Under the pieces are notes generated by a model, which was given only the letters and a program-made list of their open reading frames with translations, was not told the origin of the DNA and searched no databases. The position numbers and the translations under genes were made by a program. From JBDKTH01 sp964558295 (GTDB lineage Bacteria > Planctomycetota > Planctomycetia > Pirellulales > Thermoguttaceae), in the NCBI GenBank assembly GCA_964558295.1, contig CAZLDQ010000011.1, forward strand, positions 1 through 47,572: a stretch of 47,572 bases of DNA, read 5' to 3'. This document shows positions 34,827 to 45,089 of the stretch, piece by piece. The first letter of the stretch is position 1. Each line of letters begins with the position of its first letter.

Positions 34827-37283
34827 CTACCGGGAAAACGCCTTGGTCAGCGTGGTCAGTAGCTCGGTGAGGATCTCGAGGGTGTCGGGCGGGGGTAAGG
34901 GGAGTTTGAGGTAGGGGCGGCCGGAGGAGTCGTCGCGGGCAACCAACGCGGCAGGGAGACCTGGACGGGACGCCTCGGCGCCGGTGGTCAACAGGCGGGT
35001 GAGATTGCTTAAGAACGAAGCGCCAGTGGCCAGCACGGCGTTCCAGGCGTTTTCTTGTTCTTGGAGGCGAGCCGCCGCACGTCGGCGTTTCGGCGCGCTC
35101 GGCTGGGCCGCTGGCGTTGGAGCGGGCAACGCGGGTGGGGCGGGGATCGCGTTGGTCGCTCTTTCGACCGACTCCATGAATTGCTTGAGCCGCGTGCCGC
35201 CAAGGAAAACTTCGTCCGCGCCGCTGTCCAAGATGCCGGCAAACATCGCCATCTTGAAGTTCAACAGGCTAAGCATCCCTTCCTCGATCGTGCCTTGCGA
35301 GATGAGATGTACCACGCGGACGGGGCGGTGTTGCCCGAGGCGGTGAACGCGGCCGATGCGCTGTTCCAGGACGGCGGGGTTCCAGGGGAGATCGAGATTG
35401 ACCACGGCCTGGGCATGTTGGAGATTGAGCCCCACGCCGCCGGCGTCGGTCGACAGGAACAGCCGGCAGTCGGCGTCTTCCCGAAACTGCCGAATCAGGT
35501 GCTTGCGTTGCGGTCCAGGCACGCCGCCATGGAAGAAGACGTATCCCCACTTCTTCCGCTTCAGCCGGGCGGTGACCAGTTCGTGCATGCGCACCCATTG
35601 GCTGAAGACCACGACCTTGGCGTCCCGTTCGAGCATCTCGCCCAACAGTTCGATCAGTTCGTCGGCTTTCACGCCATAGTCGGTCTGCTTGTCGAGCAGA
35701 TACGTGCTGTCGCACGACATCCGCATGTTTTGCAGGGCGATCATCAGCCGGCGCTGGTCGGCCTCGGACAGAAACCCGAAGCGGCGCCACTTGGCCACGA
35801 TCTGGGCGACAATCTCACGGTTCTCTTCATGATGCCGCTTCTGCTGTTCAGTCATCGGCACGAACAGCCGCTTTTCGAGCCGCTCGGGGAGTTCGGGCAA
35901 GACTTCGCTCTTGGTGCGCCGCACGAGGATCGGGGCGAGTGTTTCGGTAATCTTTGAGAGGTTCCGGTAGCCGACAACCCTGCCCGTCTCGTCGACATGC
36001 TGGTGCTCATCGAGGAAGCGAAACATCGGCCCCAAGCGGAAACGGTCGACGAACTCCACGATCGAATGCAGCTCTTCGAGACGGTTTTCCAGGGGCGTGC
36101 CGGTGAGCACCAAAGCGTATTCGGGAGCCAGACGCTTAACGCTCTGGGCCGTGCGGGTCTTCCAGTTCTTGATCCGCTGGGCCTCGTCAAGGATAACCAG
36201 CTCAGGCCGCCACTGGCCGATCAGGTCCAGGTCGCGATGAACCACCTCGTAGTTAGTGATTTTGTAGAACGACTCGGCCGCATAGCCTTGGGCCCTGCGA
36301 GTGGAAAGCCCCTCGATGACGTGCGTCGTACGGTCGGTGAACTTGGCGATTTCCTGTTGCCACTGGTGTTTGAGCGAGGTGGGGGCGACGATCAAGACCC
36401 GTTCCAGGCCCATGGTTCGGGCAAGGATCTCCACGGCGGCAATCGCCTGGATCGTCTTGCCCAAGCCCATCTCGTCGGCGATTAGGCAACGGCCGGCCTT
36501 GGCGGCAAACAATGCCCCGGTCCGCTGATAGGGATAGAGAGGCACCTTCAAAAGCTTTTTGAACGCGGCACTCCCGATTCCACGTGGAAAGGCTTCGTCA
36601 ATCCGCTGGCTGCGCAACTGGCGATCGCGAAGTTGGGCGACGAAGTCCAAGGTATCTTCATAGCAGCGAACTTCATGCCCGCTGGCGTGGGCATGCTTCA
36701 AAAATGTGTCGAACTGATGCTCGGCTCCCGGCTGGAGCCGGCCGGCAGTGTCAAAATACTTCCGGGCTTCGCGTTTGAGGCCCGCGGGACACTCCGTGCC
36801 GGGATGGAAGACCACTTCGCGCCGGGCACCGTATTGGAGGTAGATCTCCGAATAGGCCGACTGAAACCCGCGAGCAAAAGCCGCCTTGGCGCCGGGCTTG
36901 CGCCGCAGACGCGACAGGGTGAACTCGATGTGCTTGCAGGTGCCCAGGGTGTTGACGGCGAAGTCGGGACAGGAACAGAAGTTGTTACCTGGGTTCTCAC
37001 CACGAATTGCCACGCGATAGGTCCGCTTGGTTTGCGGATTGGTCACCTCAAACTCCGAAAAGACTGGCTCTGGCCCGACGTTTTTGAGCCGGAAGTTCTG
37101 CTGTCGGCCAAACTCCCTGCGCAGTGCAATCTGCCACGCCTCCAATGACATCCCTTCCGGCTTGCGAAGCCGTGATAGCGTCTGTGGGTGAAGTTTACCC
37201 TTGCGGCGTCGGGCGGGCTTGCGGCGTGCTTCGGAGGGCTTGGACTGCTTTGCTGGCAATACGACGGTTTTCGGCGACAGCAT
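34827..37283 (-). CDS. SWIM zinc-finger SNF2-family DEAD/DEAH helicase
   Basis: About 818 residues. The N-terminus after a Lys/Arg-rich stretch has the SWIM zinc motif CSCPDF...GTCKH (near residues 100-120), then a linker and a full SNF2 ATPase: Walker A ADEMGLGKTIQAIA, motif II DEAQRIKNW, motif III ALVLTGTPLENRLEEL, motif V GGVGLNLQHAQAVVNLDLPW and motif VI QRIGRVHRLGQHRPVRVVHL. The tail is Ala/Pro-rich with a few helices. SNF2/RapA-like helicases remodel RNA polymerase or DNA-protein complexes; SWIM usually adds DNA or protein binding. The ATG at 37283 starts before the Lys/Arg-rich part; the longer frame upstream is not conserved in character. Downstream in the same direction lies only the decayed epimerase. 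Confidence 0.93.
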   Translation of the reverse strand: MLSPKTVVLPAKQSKPSEARRKPARRRKGKLHPQTLSRLRKPEGMSLEAWQIALRREFGRQQNFRLKNVGPEPVFSEFEVTNPQTKRTYRVAIRGENPGNNFCSCPDFAVNTLGTCKHIEFTLSRLRRKPGAKAAFARGFQSAYSEIYLQYGARREVVFHPGTECPAGLKREARKYFDTAGRLQPGAEHQFDTFLKHAHASGHEVRCYEDTLDFVAQLRDRQLRSQRIDEAFPRGIGSAAFKKLLKVPLYPYQRTGALFAAKAGRCLIADEMGLGKTIQAIAAVEILARTMGLERVLIVAPTSLKHQWQQEIAKFTDRTTHVIEGLSTRRAQGYAAESFYKITNYEVVHRDLDLIGQWRPELVILDEAQRIKNWKTRTAQSVKRLAPEYALVLTGTPLENRLEELHSIVEFVDRFRLGPMFRFLDEHQHVDETGRVVGYRNLSKITETLAPILVRRTKSEVLPELPERLEKRLFVPMTEQQKRHHEENREIVAQIVAKWRRFGFLSEADQRRLMIALQNMRMSCDSTYLLDKQTDYGVKADELIELLGEMLERDAKVVVFSQWVRMHELVTARLKRKKWGYVFFHGGVPGPQRKHLIRQFREDADCRLFLSTDAGGVGLNLQHAQAVVNLDLPWNPAVLEQRIGRVHRLGQHRPVRVVHLISQGTIEEGMLSLLNFKMAMFAGILDSGADEVFLGGTRLKQFMESVERATNAIPAPPALPAPTPAAQPSAPKRRRAAARLQEQENAWNAVLATGASFLSNLTRLLTTGAEASRPGLPAALVARDDSSGRPYLKLPLPPPDTLEILTELLTTLTKAFSR

Positions 37284-37419
37284 GGGAATTCTTTCCAACC
37301 TAGTGGTCTCAGGATGTCGTGCGGCTGATGCGGGTAGTATAAAGGTAAGCAGTGCCCCTGCTTTTCGCAAACCCCCGAACAAGTGCCGGAGTTGAACGGG
37401 TTGGGTGGTATGCTGTCAC

Positions 37420-37441
37420 GGAACGCCACCGAGGGCGTTCC
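37420..37441. terminator. Palindromic hairpin after transglutaminase gene, cassette 2
   Basis: An 8-bp perfect stem GGAACGCC...GGCGTTCC with a 6-base loop, immediately next to the stop of the transglutaminase gene. It is the best copy of a palindromic repeat also seen near 28937-28958 and 15084-15099. A terminator role is plausible but there is no T-run. Confidence 0.5.
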
Positions 37442-39772
37442 CTACCGCTCATCTTGGCTTGCTCGTTCCAGCCGGATGAGCGACGTTTCGATCATCTCGG
37501 CCTGAGCTGCGTCGAGCGCGAGGCCGCCAAATCGCACGCGATAGAAGGCGTCGGCGATCTGCGCGGGGAGGGGAGCGAGCTCGGCAAGACGGCTTGTCGC
37601 GGCCAGCGCGACCCCGGCCTCGTAGGCAAACTCTCGCTGGGTCTGCTCGGGGGCCCGGTTCAAGCCATGGCGTGCAAGAACGGCTTCCAATCGGCGATAG
37701 AACTCGACCTTCGAACGCTGGCTTTGCTTGGTTCGGTCGGTTTGTCCGGTCAGACGCCCGAAAAGTCGCCGCGGAGCCAAGCCAAGCCAGCGGTATGCGA
37801 CAAGCAACAGGCCCGCGGCAATCACGAGCGCGACCGGGAGCCACCAGAGGCCCAGCCGCGTTGCCTTGCTGCGGAACCACTGGACGGTACCTGCCAACAT
37901 GTTGCGCCACCAGGCCGGATCGGTCAGGCGCTTGACGGTTCGCTCGACTGCTTCGACCGTTGGATGGTAAATCGCTTCGCGTTGCCGAGGGCTGTCCATC
38001 GCCACGACGTAGGTGTCCCACAAGTGCTCGATCCAGGACACATAGCGGTCCATCTTCTTGGTGAGCGAATGACCGGCAGTGGTCGGCTCGCTGTCACCGC
38101 CGGGCGTGGGGTCCAGCCGGAGCCAGGCACCGTCGGCCCATGCCCAATGACGTTCCCCGCGGATCAATTCGGACGGCAAGTGACGAGGGTCGAGATAGAC
38201 TTCGACCCAGGTGTGGGCGTGCAATTGACGCACCTGAAAGAAGCCGCCCAACGGGTTCCACTCGTCAGTCTTGTAGCCGGCGACCAGCCGGGCGGGAATC
38301 TTTTGGCTGCGGAGCATCAAGACCAAGGCCGTGGCAAAGTACTCGCAATGGCCCTGCGGGTGCTTGGTGATAAAATCCTCGATCGGATCGAGCGCCCGGT
38401 CGCGTGGTTGCCCTTGAAGGCTGTATTTGAAGCGGCCGGAGGCGGCGAACATCCGTTCCAAATGCCGCGCCCGTTGAAGCCGGTCATCGGGGGCGAAGTC
38501 GGTCTGCTGGAGCCACTCGTCGGCTAGCGCGATCAGCCCGGGAAGGGTTTCCGGAGGCGGTAGGTTCAACAGAGCATTGCGACGAAGCCGCCCTTCACTG
38601 GGCGTCAGGTTGGCTTGTTCGCCGTGGACAAAGGCTGTCGTGTCCAGTTCGAAAGTGAACTGCCGACCGACATACTCGGCCGCTCGAACCAGCCGCTGCC
38701 GCTGCACGTCAACCAAGAGCCGCCGATCGGGCTCTTGGGTTGCGGCCACAAACGGCCAGACGCAAAACACCTCCGGGCGGTCCATCGGCTCGATTGTGAT
38801 CACCTGACGCACCGCCGTTTCGCTCGGCAGGAGCATATTGCGTTCAAGCGGGCTATACCGCTCGCCACCTGGGTGCGAATAGGACTGCCACTCGCCGCGT
38901 GTGTAATCGGTCATCACCGCGCCGCGCAGGTAAAGCTCGCCATGGACCTGGTAGGGCTTGCGTGCGTCGTCGAGGAAATGGATTCGCAGCACTTCCTGGC
39001 GGTTTTCGATCGCCCGACCGAGTTCTCCGAGCTTGACCCGATCGGAAAAGCCGACTGAACGGATCAGCGATCGGCTCGGACCGCGCCAGGCCGAGTTGCC
39101 CAGGCGCGGCATGATGAAGAAGAAGACCACGGCAATCGCCAACGTGCCAACGACGATCTTGCCGAGCCGGCCCCACAATTCCCGGCTGAGCACGGCGCGG
39201 CCCAAGAGGCCGGCGGCTGAACAGGTAAACACCGGCGTTTGATCGATCAGCGGCCAGCGGCGTGGTGTGTTGGGCGTCGACGGCCCATCGGCCTGCCGAG
39301 CGTAGCGACTTCGCTCGCGGTGGAGGAATAGCAGCATCATGGCCGAGAGGCCTGCCGCCAGATACACGGCCAACAGCACGCCGAACAAGGCCCCCTGGTT
39401 GAACGCCGCCGCAATGACCACCTGCAACAAGCTCAGCGCGATCAACTGGCAGTAGGTGCGAAATCGCTTCTCCTGGAATAGCAGAATCACCTGCAAGTAG
39501 ATCAGCAGGTTGGCAATGGCGAAGATTTGCACTGAGCTGCGCAGACTGACCAATTCCCAGAGAGCTAAGAGCACGGCCACCAACGCGGCTAGGTTGGTCA
39601 CCGGCCGGTTGAGCCGGAACCAACCGGCCACGTCGGTGATCCACACCGAGCCCAAGGCCACTAGCAGAATCGCCAACGGCAGCACCGCACTCCGCTCCCC
39701 CATGCCCAAGAGTAGGTTCGCCAGCGCGGCCAACGTCGCCGTGTTGATCTGCAATAGTCGTTCAATGTACAC
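37442..39772 (-). CDS. TgpA-like membrane transglutaminase, cassette 2
   Basis: 776 residues. About five N-terminal membrane helices (LANLLLGMGERSAVLPLAIL, AALVAVLLALWELV and others), a DUF3488-like extracytoplasmic part, then the catalytic core: GHCEYFATALVLMLRS with Cys476, LHAHTWVEVYL with the His, and LRLDPTPGGD with the Asp, so the full Cys-His-Asp triad is present. A helix near 630 and a C-terminal DUF4129-like helix pair (YRRLEAVLARHGLNR, TQREFAYEAG) follow. TgpA-type proteins are essential in some Pseudomonas but the reaction is not known. The gene begins with a GTG at 39772, five bases beyond the stop codon of DUF58, with GGAG nine bases upstream. Last gene of cassette 2. Confidence 0.92.
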   Translation of the reverse strand: MYIERLLQINTATLAALANLLLGMGERSAVLPLAILLVALGSVWITDVAGWFRLNRPVTNLAALVAVLLALWELVSLRSSVQIFAIANLLIYLQVILLFQEKRFRTYCQLIALSLLQVVIAAAFNQGALFGVLLAVYLAAGLSAMMLLFLHRERSRYARQADGPSTPNTPRRWPLIDQTPVFTCSAAGLLGRAVLSRELWGRLGKIVVGTLAIAVVFFFIMPRLGNSAWRGPSRSLIRSVGFSDRVKLGELGRAIENRQEVLRIHFLDDARKPYQVHGELYLRGAVMTDYTRGEWQSYSHPGGERYSPLERNMLLPSETAVRQVITIEPMDRPEVFCVWPFVAATQEPDRRLLVDVQRQRLVRAAEYVGRQFTFELDTTAFVHGEQANLTPSEGRLRRNALLNLPPPETLPGLIALADEWLQQTDFAPDDRLQRARHLERMFAASGRFKYSLQGQPRDRALDPIEDFITKHPQGHCEYFATALVLMLRSQKIPARLVAGYKTDEWNPLGGFFQVRQLHAHTWVEVYLDPRHLPSELIRGERHWAWADGAWLRLDPTPGGDSEPTTAGHSLTKKMDRYVSWIEHLWDTYVVAMDSPRQREAIYHPTVEAVERTVKRLTDPAWWRNMLAGTVQWFRSKATRLGLWWLPVALVIAAGLLLVAYRWLGLAPRRLFGRLTGQTDRTKQSQRSKVEFYRRLEAVLARHGLNRAPEQTQREFAYEAGVALAATSRLAELAPLPAQIADAFYRVRFGGLALDAAQAEMIETSLIRLERASQDER

Positions 39773-39777
39773 CGAGG

Positions 39778-41037
39778 TTAACTCCGGGACTCTTGAATGA
39801 CGAAGAGTTCTTCCAACTGGTCGCTACTTACGTCGACTAGCCGGATTCGCCGGGCCAGCAACCGGCGATGGGCATCGCGATGAAGGGCTGTGAACCGGAC
39901 GTCGTCCAGGTCTACCGGCCGGGTGCTAACCAACACGATGTCGTTTCCTGTGTCGAGTGTGGCGAGGGTTCGTTCCAACAGATCCGGCAGCCGGTCTTCT
40001 GCCGAGGCGGCAGCTAGGGCCAGCGTTTCCATGGCGTCATCCAACAGGACCATCGAGGCCGGCCCTGCCAGGCAGACTGTCTCTTCGGCCGTGACACCTA
40101 AGAGCAGGTCGTTCCCACCTTTGCGGCACAGATCGGTAATCACCGTAGCGGCAAAGCTGACGGCCAACTCCACGTTTTCCAGGTCTTCAGCCGCAGGCTG
40201 GGCCGGCTGCCAGAGGTCCAACAGAAGGGCCACGTCGCGGGTGCGATGTTGCTCGAACTGACGCACGACCAGCTCTCCGCGCCGGGCGGAACTGCGCCAA
40301 TGGATCGCGCGGCGGCTGTCGCCCTGACGCCACTGGCGCACGCCGTAGAAGTCGCCCGCGATGCGGCTTTCGCGTCGTTCCCGGCGGCTGGTCCCTTCGA
40401 ACGACTCGTGATGCCGTGTGGTCCAGGCCTGCGTCAGACGCCCCAGACGCGGATAGACCAGCAGCGTATCGTGCTGCTCGATTACGATCGTGCGGCGGAT
40501 CAGCCCGAAGGGGAAACGTGTGGACACCTCAAGCGGTCCCAGACGATAACGTCCTCGCTCGACCAACCGGCCGCGATAGACGCGGCTTTGCTCTTGCCCG
40601 GCCGGAATGTAGCCGAACAGCGCCGCGGGACGAAGTGGCGGCGTGTCCTCTTTGCCTTCGCGCTGGATCTGATCCTCGACGACCACGGCCCAGCTTCCCA
40701 ATCGCTTGCGCGTGTTTTCCAGTTCCAGGTTCACCACCAGCAGGTCCCCGGCGCAGAGTCCTCGCGGCATTCTGCGACGCACCTGCACGCCGCGAAGCGT
40801 GGCCACCGCCAACCGCCAACTAAACAGCACCGGCCCGACGAGCATTCCTGCAAGAATCAACAGCAGATTCACCTGCCGCAACATGGCTGCCGCGAAGACA
40901 AACGCCAACGCCCCGAGATAGTACCCCCCTTCCCGACAAAGCGTCGTCCGAGCAAGCTTCCGTTCTTCCGAACCGCGAAGCCGCCAGCGGTGAAACCAAC
41001 TGTTGTTCAGATTCTCGTCAGCCGCGGGTCGGATCAT
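39778..41037 (-). CDS. DUF58 protein, MoxR cassette 2
   Basis: About 419 residues. Two adjacent N-terminal helices (LGALAFVFAAAMLRQVNLLL) anchor a cytoplasmic domain. RRRMPRGLCAGDLLVVNLEL, PFGLIRRTIVIEQH and the DUF58 signature DFYGVRQWRQGDSRRAIHWR follow, then VALLLDLWQPAQ as a VWA-like strand. The ATG at 41037 is chosen; a GTG at 41046 would overlap the preceding DUF433 stop (TAGTG), so coupling between the two is possible. It is downstream of MoxR and the small DUF433 gene, and upstream of the transglutaminase (GTG at 39772). It is a paralogue of the DUF58 gene at 18594, with a different N-terminal part. Confidence 0.9.
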   Translation of the reverse strand: MIRPAADENLNNSWFHRWRLRGSEERKLARTTLCREGGYYLGALAFVFAAAMLRQVNLLLILAGMLVGPVLFSWRLAVATLRGVQVRRRMPRGLCAGDLLVVNLELENTRKRLGSWAVVVEDQIQREGKEDTPPLRPAALFGYIPAGQEQSRVYRGRLVERGRYRLGPLEVSTRFPFGLIRRTIVIEQHDTLLVYPRLGRLTQAWTTRHHESFEGTSRRERRESRIAGDFYGVRQWRQGDSRRAIHWRSSARRGELVVRQFEQHRTRDVALLLDLWQPAQPAAEDLENVELAVSFAATVITDLCRKGGNDLLLGVTAEETVCLAGPASMVLLDDAMETLALAAASAEDRLPDLLERTLATLDTGNDIVLVSTRPVDLDDVRFTALHRDAHRRLLARRIRLVDVSSDQLEELFVIQESRS

Positions 41038-41045
41038 TGGATTCA

Positions 41046-41378
41046 CTACGGTCGGGGCATACGGCGGGCCAACAATCGGTCACGCAGCCCAGGGGGATTC
41101 GCTTGGGCCTCATTCTCGCGACGCACGGTTTCCGACTGCCGCCGGCGTTGCTCAAGATAGCCCTCCATCTCCGACTGCCGATGGAGATAGAAGCTGGACA
41201 CCGCATAGACGTCAGGCAGGGGGACCGACGGATACTGCTGGACGTTCTCCTCAGGGGACGCTCCCTGGTTGAAGGCGGTAACAAGCGTGTCGAGGGGGAC
41301 CCGCGTGCCACTGACATGGATCACACCATGTTGAGCCGGCTCCAATGGAATCGGTTCTGCACGAATGACGAGTGACAT
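41046..41378 (-). CDS. DUF433 protein
   Basis: 110 residues. The region IHVSGTRVPLDTLVTAFNQG, then EENVQQYPSVPLPDVYAVSS and FYLHR, is the DUF433 family, which often encodes the antitoxin of a two-gene toxin-antitoxin pair with a PIN-like (DUF5615) toxin downstream. No such toxin follows here; the next gene is DUF58. The C-terminal half is a charged helix (HRQSEMEGYLEQRRRQSETV) with no known role. The gene lies 47 bp after the MoxR gene (same direction) and its TAG overlaps the alternative GTG of DUF58 by one base. It may be an antitoxin orphan or an adopted part of the cassette. Confidence 0.8.
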   Translation of the reverse strand: MSLVIRAEPIPLEPAQHGVIHVSGTRVPLDTLVTAFNQGASPEENVQQYPSVPLPDVYAVSSFYLHRQSEMEGYLEQRRRQSETVRRENEAQANPPGLRDRLLARRMPRP

Positions 41379-41424
41379 GATGGAGATCCCTGGGTTCAGG
41401 TGACTAGCACTATTTTACCCGCCG

Positions 41425-42363
<939 letters not shown>

Positions 42364-42532
42364 GCGTTTGCTCCCGGATTGCTGCGAAGAAGGCGGACGT
42401 CTTTTCGGAGGAGTCTGCGACCATCGGCCGCTTGGAGAAAAGCCGTTCCGTCGGAGTCTCTCCATCGTAGCGTGTCGGCTCCCGACGGGTCCAGCCCTAC
42501 CGGGTATTGCCATCTCGCCACTCCCAGTTAGC

Positions 42533-42550
42533 CGGTGGGCTTGCCCACCG
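42533..42550. repeat. Perfect GC-rich palindromic hairpin CGGTGGGC-TT-GCCCACCG
   Basis: An 8-bp perfect stem with a 2-base loop, followed by TATTTTCC. A half-copy CGGTGGGCAA lies about 40 bp further on. There is no plus-strand gene upstream to terminate. It may be a dispersed palindromic repeat or a structured leader before the prenyltransferase-repeat gene. Confidence 0.5.
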
Positions 42551-42654
42551 TATTTTCCAACCGGCTGGCATGCCGTAAACCGCGCGCGGTGGGCAACCGA
42601 CCGACTCTATGGGAGTGGTTGCTGGAGCAAGGGCCCAAGGCGGCCCCTTTTCGA

Positions 42655-42682
42655 TTGAGCCGGGGGGGGCGGCCGATATAAT
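42655..42682 (+). promoter_or_regulatory. Sigma70-like promoter for the prenyltransferase-repeat gene
   Basis: TTGAGC (42655-42660), 16-base spacer, TATAAT (42677-42682), about 65 bp before the ATG at 42747. The -10 is consensus and the -35 matches 4 of 6 positions. Confidence 0.6.
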
Positions 42683-42746
42683 AGAATCCTCGGGGGGGTA
42701 TCCTATCGCGCCGGCTACTCGGCGACACGGAACCGGGAGCGTCTTG

Positions 42747-44303
42747 ATGGCCACAAGCGATCACGGCTCCGCTGTGGAGTCGGACCGGCGGACGGTTGTC
42801 CCTCCGCCCCCGATCCAGACGGCCGCTCCCCTTTCTTGCGAAGACAGCCCTCTTGACGACGTCTTCGACGTGTTGCCGGCCTGGATCATCAGCGCCGTTT
42901 TGCACATGGTGGGCATGTTGCTGGCCGGGATGTGGCTCATCGCGCCCGAGAAAGAAGACCCGTGGATCACGCTTTCCACCTCGATCCAGGAGGAAGAACT
43001 CGAAGGCGAGATGGTGGAGTTTGAAACGCCCGTTATCCCCCTGCCCTTTGAAGACGTGGGCAACCTCAGCCTCGAGTCAGTGCACGATTTGGAACCACCT
43101 GGTCAGCCGGAAGTGAAGGTCGAACAACCGGCAATTGCCTCGCTTCCCCCGATGGCCAGCAAGTCGGCGACGGAAAGCGACGCGGCTCCTGACGCATCGG
43201 CCTTGGGCGGGCTGACGCACGGCCAAGGGGGGACGCTTGCTGGACGCGACCCAAGCATTCGCAACGAGATCCTCAAACGCGAAGGGGGCACCGATACCAC
43301 GGAAGCGGCAGTCACCTTGGGGCTCAAGTGGCTGGCCCGCCACCAGAACGCCAACGGTAGTTGGAGCCTTGATGCGTTCCATCAAGCGCCGCGTGCGACG
43401 AGTCCGCCCGAGGGTTTGGGAACGCCTTGCGATATGGCCGGCACGGGCCTGGCGCTACTGCCGTTTCTTGGAGCCGGCCATACACATCTTCAGGGTGACT
43501 ATCGCTACGAAGTGTTGCGTGGGTTGAGCTGGCTGATCGCCCAACAGGAACCCGATGGGGATCTACGCGGCGATGGCGTCGGTCGGATGTATGCCCATGG
43601 TCAGGCAACGATCGTTCTCTGCGAAGCCTTTGCCCTGACCGGCGATGAGCGATTGCGCGAGCCTGCCCAAAAGGCGTTGAACTTCATCGTCAAGGCCCAG
43701 CATCCGGCCGGCGGCTGGCGCTATTCGCCCGGCGAACCTGGCGACACGAGCGTCTTCGGCTGGCAGTTGATGGCTTTGCGCAGCGGGCGGATGGCCTATC
43801 TGGCCGTTCCGGAGCAGACGTTCCAATTGGCGGCCAAATATCTGAATCGCGTCAAGACCGATCGCTATGGCGGGCTCTACGCCTACATGCCCGGCGGCCG
43901 TCCCACTCCGACCATGACCGCCGAGGCCCTCTTGTGCCGCCAATATCTCGGCTGGCCCAAGACTCATCCCGGCCTGCAAGCCGGCGTGCACCACCTACAA
44001 AAGGACTACCTGCCCCGCGACGAAATGCCTGATATCTACTATTGGTATTATGCCACTCAAGTGATGCACCACATGGGCGGGCGCACCTGGGAGGTCTGGA
44101 ATCGTCGGATGCGCAAAATCCTGGTCGACATGCAGCGCACCGACGGCGGCCATGCCGGCAGTTGGGATCCCTGCGGCCCCTTCTCCACCACCGGCGGCCG
44201 GATTTACATGACCTCGTTGGCCATCTGCTGCCTGGAAGTCTACTACCGCTATCTGCCACTCTATAAGGGCGACGCGATCAGGGAGTTTAAGAAGGACGAA
44301 TGA
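42747..44303 (+). CDS. Prenyltransferase/squalene-oxidase-repeat (terpene-cyclase-like) membrane-anchored protein
   Basis: 518 residues from the ATG at 42747 with GGGAG upstream (the longer frame from 42609 is not needed). One N-terminal transmembrane segment (AWIISAVLHMVGMLLAGMWL), then a Pro/Glu-rich linker, then an alpha-alpha barrel-like region from ~170: GLKWLARHQNANGSWS, LSWLIAQQEPDGDL, ALNFIVKAQHPAGGWRY and ILVDMQRTDGGHAGSW, typical QW-type repeats. The Asp-rich catalytic motif of squalene cyclases (DxDD) is not evident, so it is more likely a structural or binding member. This family with an anchor is common in planctomycetes. The C-terminus KKDE and its TGA stop lie inside a dispersed repeat, which begins at 44291. 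Confidence 0.85.
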   Translation: MATSDHGSAVESDRRTVVPPPPIQTAAPLSCEDSPLDDVFDVLPAWIISAVLHMVGMLLAGMWLIAPEKEDPWITLSTSIQEEELEGEMVEFETPVIPLPFEDVGNLSLESVHDLEPPGQPEVKVEQPAIASLPPMASKSATESDAAPDASALGGLTHGQGGTLAGRDPSIRNEILKREGGTDTTEAAVTLGLKWLARHQNANGSWSLDAFHQAPRATSPPEGLGTPCDMAGTGLALLPFLGAGHTHLQGDYRYEVLRGLSWLIAQQEPDGDLRGDGVGRMYAHGQATIVLCEAFALTGDERLREPAQKALNFIVKAQHPAGGWRYSPGEPGDTSVFGWQLMALRSGRMAYLAVPEQTFQLAAKYLNRVKTDRYGGLYAYMPGGRPTPTMTAEALLCRQYLGWPKTHPGLQAGVHHLQKDYLPRDEMPDIYYWYYATQVMHHMGGRTWEVWNRRMRKILVDMQRTDGGHAGSWDPCGPFSTTGGRIYMTSLAICCLEVYYRYLPLYKGDAIREFKKDE

Positions 44304-44404
44304 CGAAAACTGTAGGACGAAGGAATGATCAAATGACGAAACACGAATGCGGTTGAACTTTGGTCATTCGGGCTTCGTTGTTTAATTTTCGTCATTCGTC
44401 CTTC
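44291..44404. repeat. 114-bp inverted-repeat (MITE-like) element, copy 2
   Basis: Terminal arms GAAGGACGAATGACGAAAA (44291-44309) and TTTTCGTCATTCGTCCTTC (44386-44404) are perfect 19-bp inverted repeats. Inside it shares the CTTTGGTCATTCG-GCTTCGT block and several CAAATGACGAA/GAATGA units with copy 1. The prenyltransferase-repeat gene ends within the left arm (stop 44301-44303). Confidence 0.85.
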
Positions 44405-44446
44405 GTGCCGGTTGATTTCAGCCACTTCCCGCCCTACGATTATCCC

Positions 44447-44941
44447 ATGCTCCTCTACCTCATTCGTCATGCTTGGGCGGGCCAGTTCGGCGATTCGGAG
44501 TGGCCGGACGATACGCAGCGTCCATTGACTTCGCCGGGGAAGAAGCGGTTTGACAAGATGGTCAAAGCGCTAGCCCGACGCGGTTTTGCCCCAACGCTGG
44601 TGGCCACCAGCCCGCTGGTCCGCTGCCGGCAGACGGCCGAGTTGGTCGTCAAACGGGTCCCGGGGGAGCCGAAACTGGTCCAGCGTGACGAACTCCAACC
44701 GGGCGGTGACCTTGAGCGGCTGCTGGCCTGGACCACGGAAGAAGCCGGCAATTACCAGGAAATCGCTTGGGTCGGACACAACCCGGATATCGAAGAGATG
44801 GCTGCCGCCCTGCTCGGCAATCCCAATGTTCATATTCGCTTCGCCAAAGGAGCCATCGCGGCTCTCGAATTCCCCGTGGTACCCAGGCTTCGGGAGGGGG
44901 AGCTTCGGTGGTTGGTGACGGCGAAGATTCTCGGGGTGTGA
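44447..44941 (+). CDS. SixA-like phosphohistidine phosphatase
   Basis: 164 residues, cytoplasmic histidine-phosphatase fold. The catalytic RH pair is in LLYLIRHAWAGQFGD at the N-terminus; ALARRGFAPTLVATSPLVRC, YQEIAWVGHNPDIEEMAAAL (with the second His) and KGAIAALEFPVV complete the SixA pattern. SixA removes phosphate from histidine phosphotransfer domains; the partner is not in the window. The ATG at 44447 starts the conserved beta strand; the frame extends upstream into the repeat element, so any longer product would be repeat-derived. No clear ribosome site precedes the ATG. Confidence 0.88.
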   Translation: MLLYLIRHAWAGQFGDSEWPDDTQRPLTSPGKKRFDKMVKALARRGFAPTLVATSPLVRCRQTAELVVKRVPGEPKLVQRDELQPGGDLERLLAWTTEEAGNYQEIAWVGHNPDIEEMAAALLGNPNVHIRFAKGAIAALEFPVVPRLREGELRWLVTAKILGV

Positions 44942-44994
44942 AGAACGAAGGTCGTTATGTCGAACCGCTCCGCCAGGCTTTTTGGCAGCTGCGC

Positions 44995-45023
44995 TTGTCA
45001 GAAATCTCTCGGTTCCGTATAGT
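44995..45023 (+). promoter_or_regulatory. Sigma70-like promoter upstream of sufU-sufS
   Basis: TTGTCA (44995-45000), a 17-base spacer and TATAGT (45018-45023), 67 bp before the sufU ATG. Spacing is ideal and both boxes match 5 of 6 positions. Confidence 0.7.
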
Positions 45024-45089
45024 GAATGGGATGGCTGCGCCTGCCAGCAGCGGTCCACAATGCCCTTTCTTCCTGCAAAGGGGGCGGCT

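Noticed and set aside
41046..41378. Toxin-antitoxin pair at the DUF433 gene
   Set aside because: No PIN-like toxin gene is present on either side.
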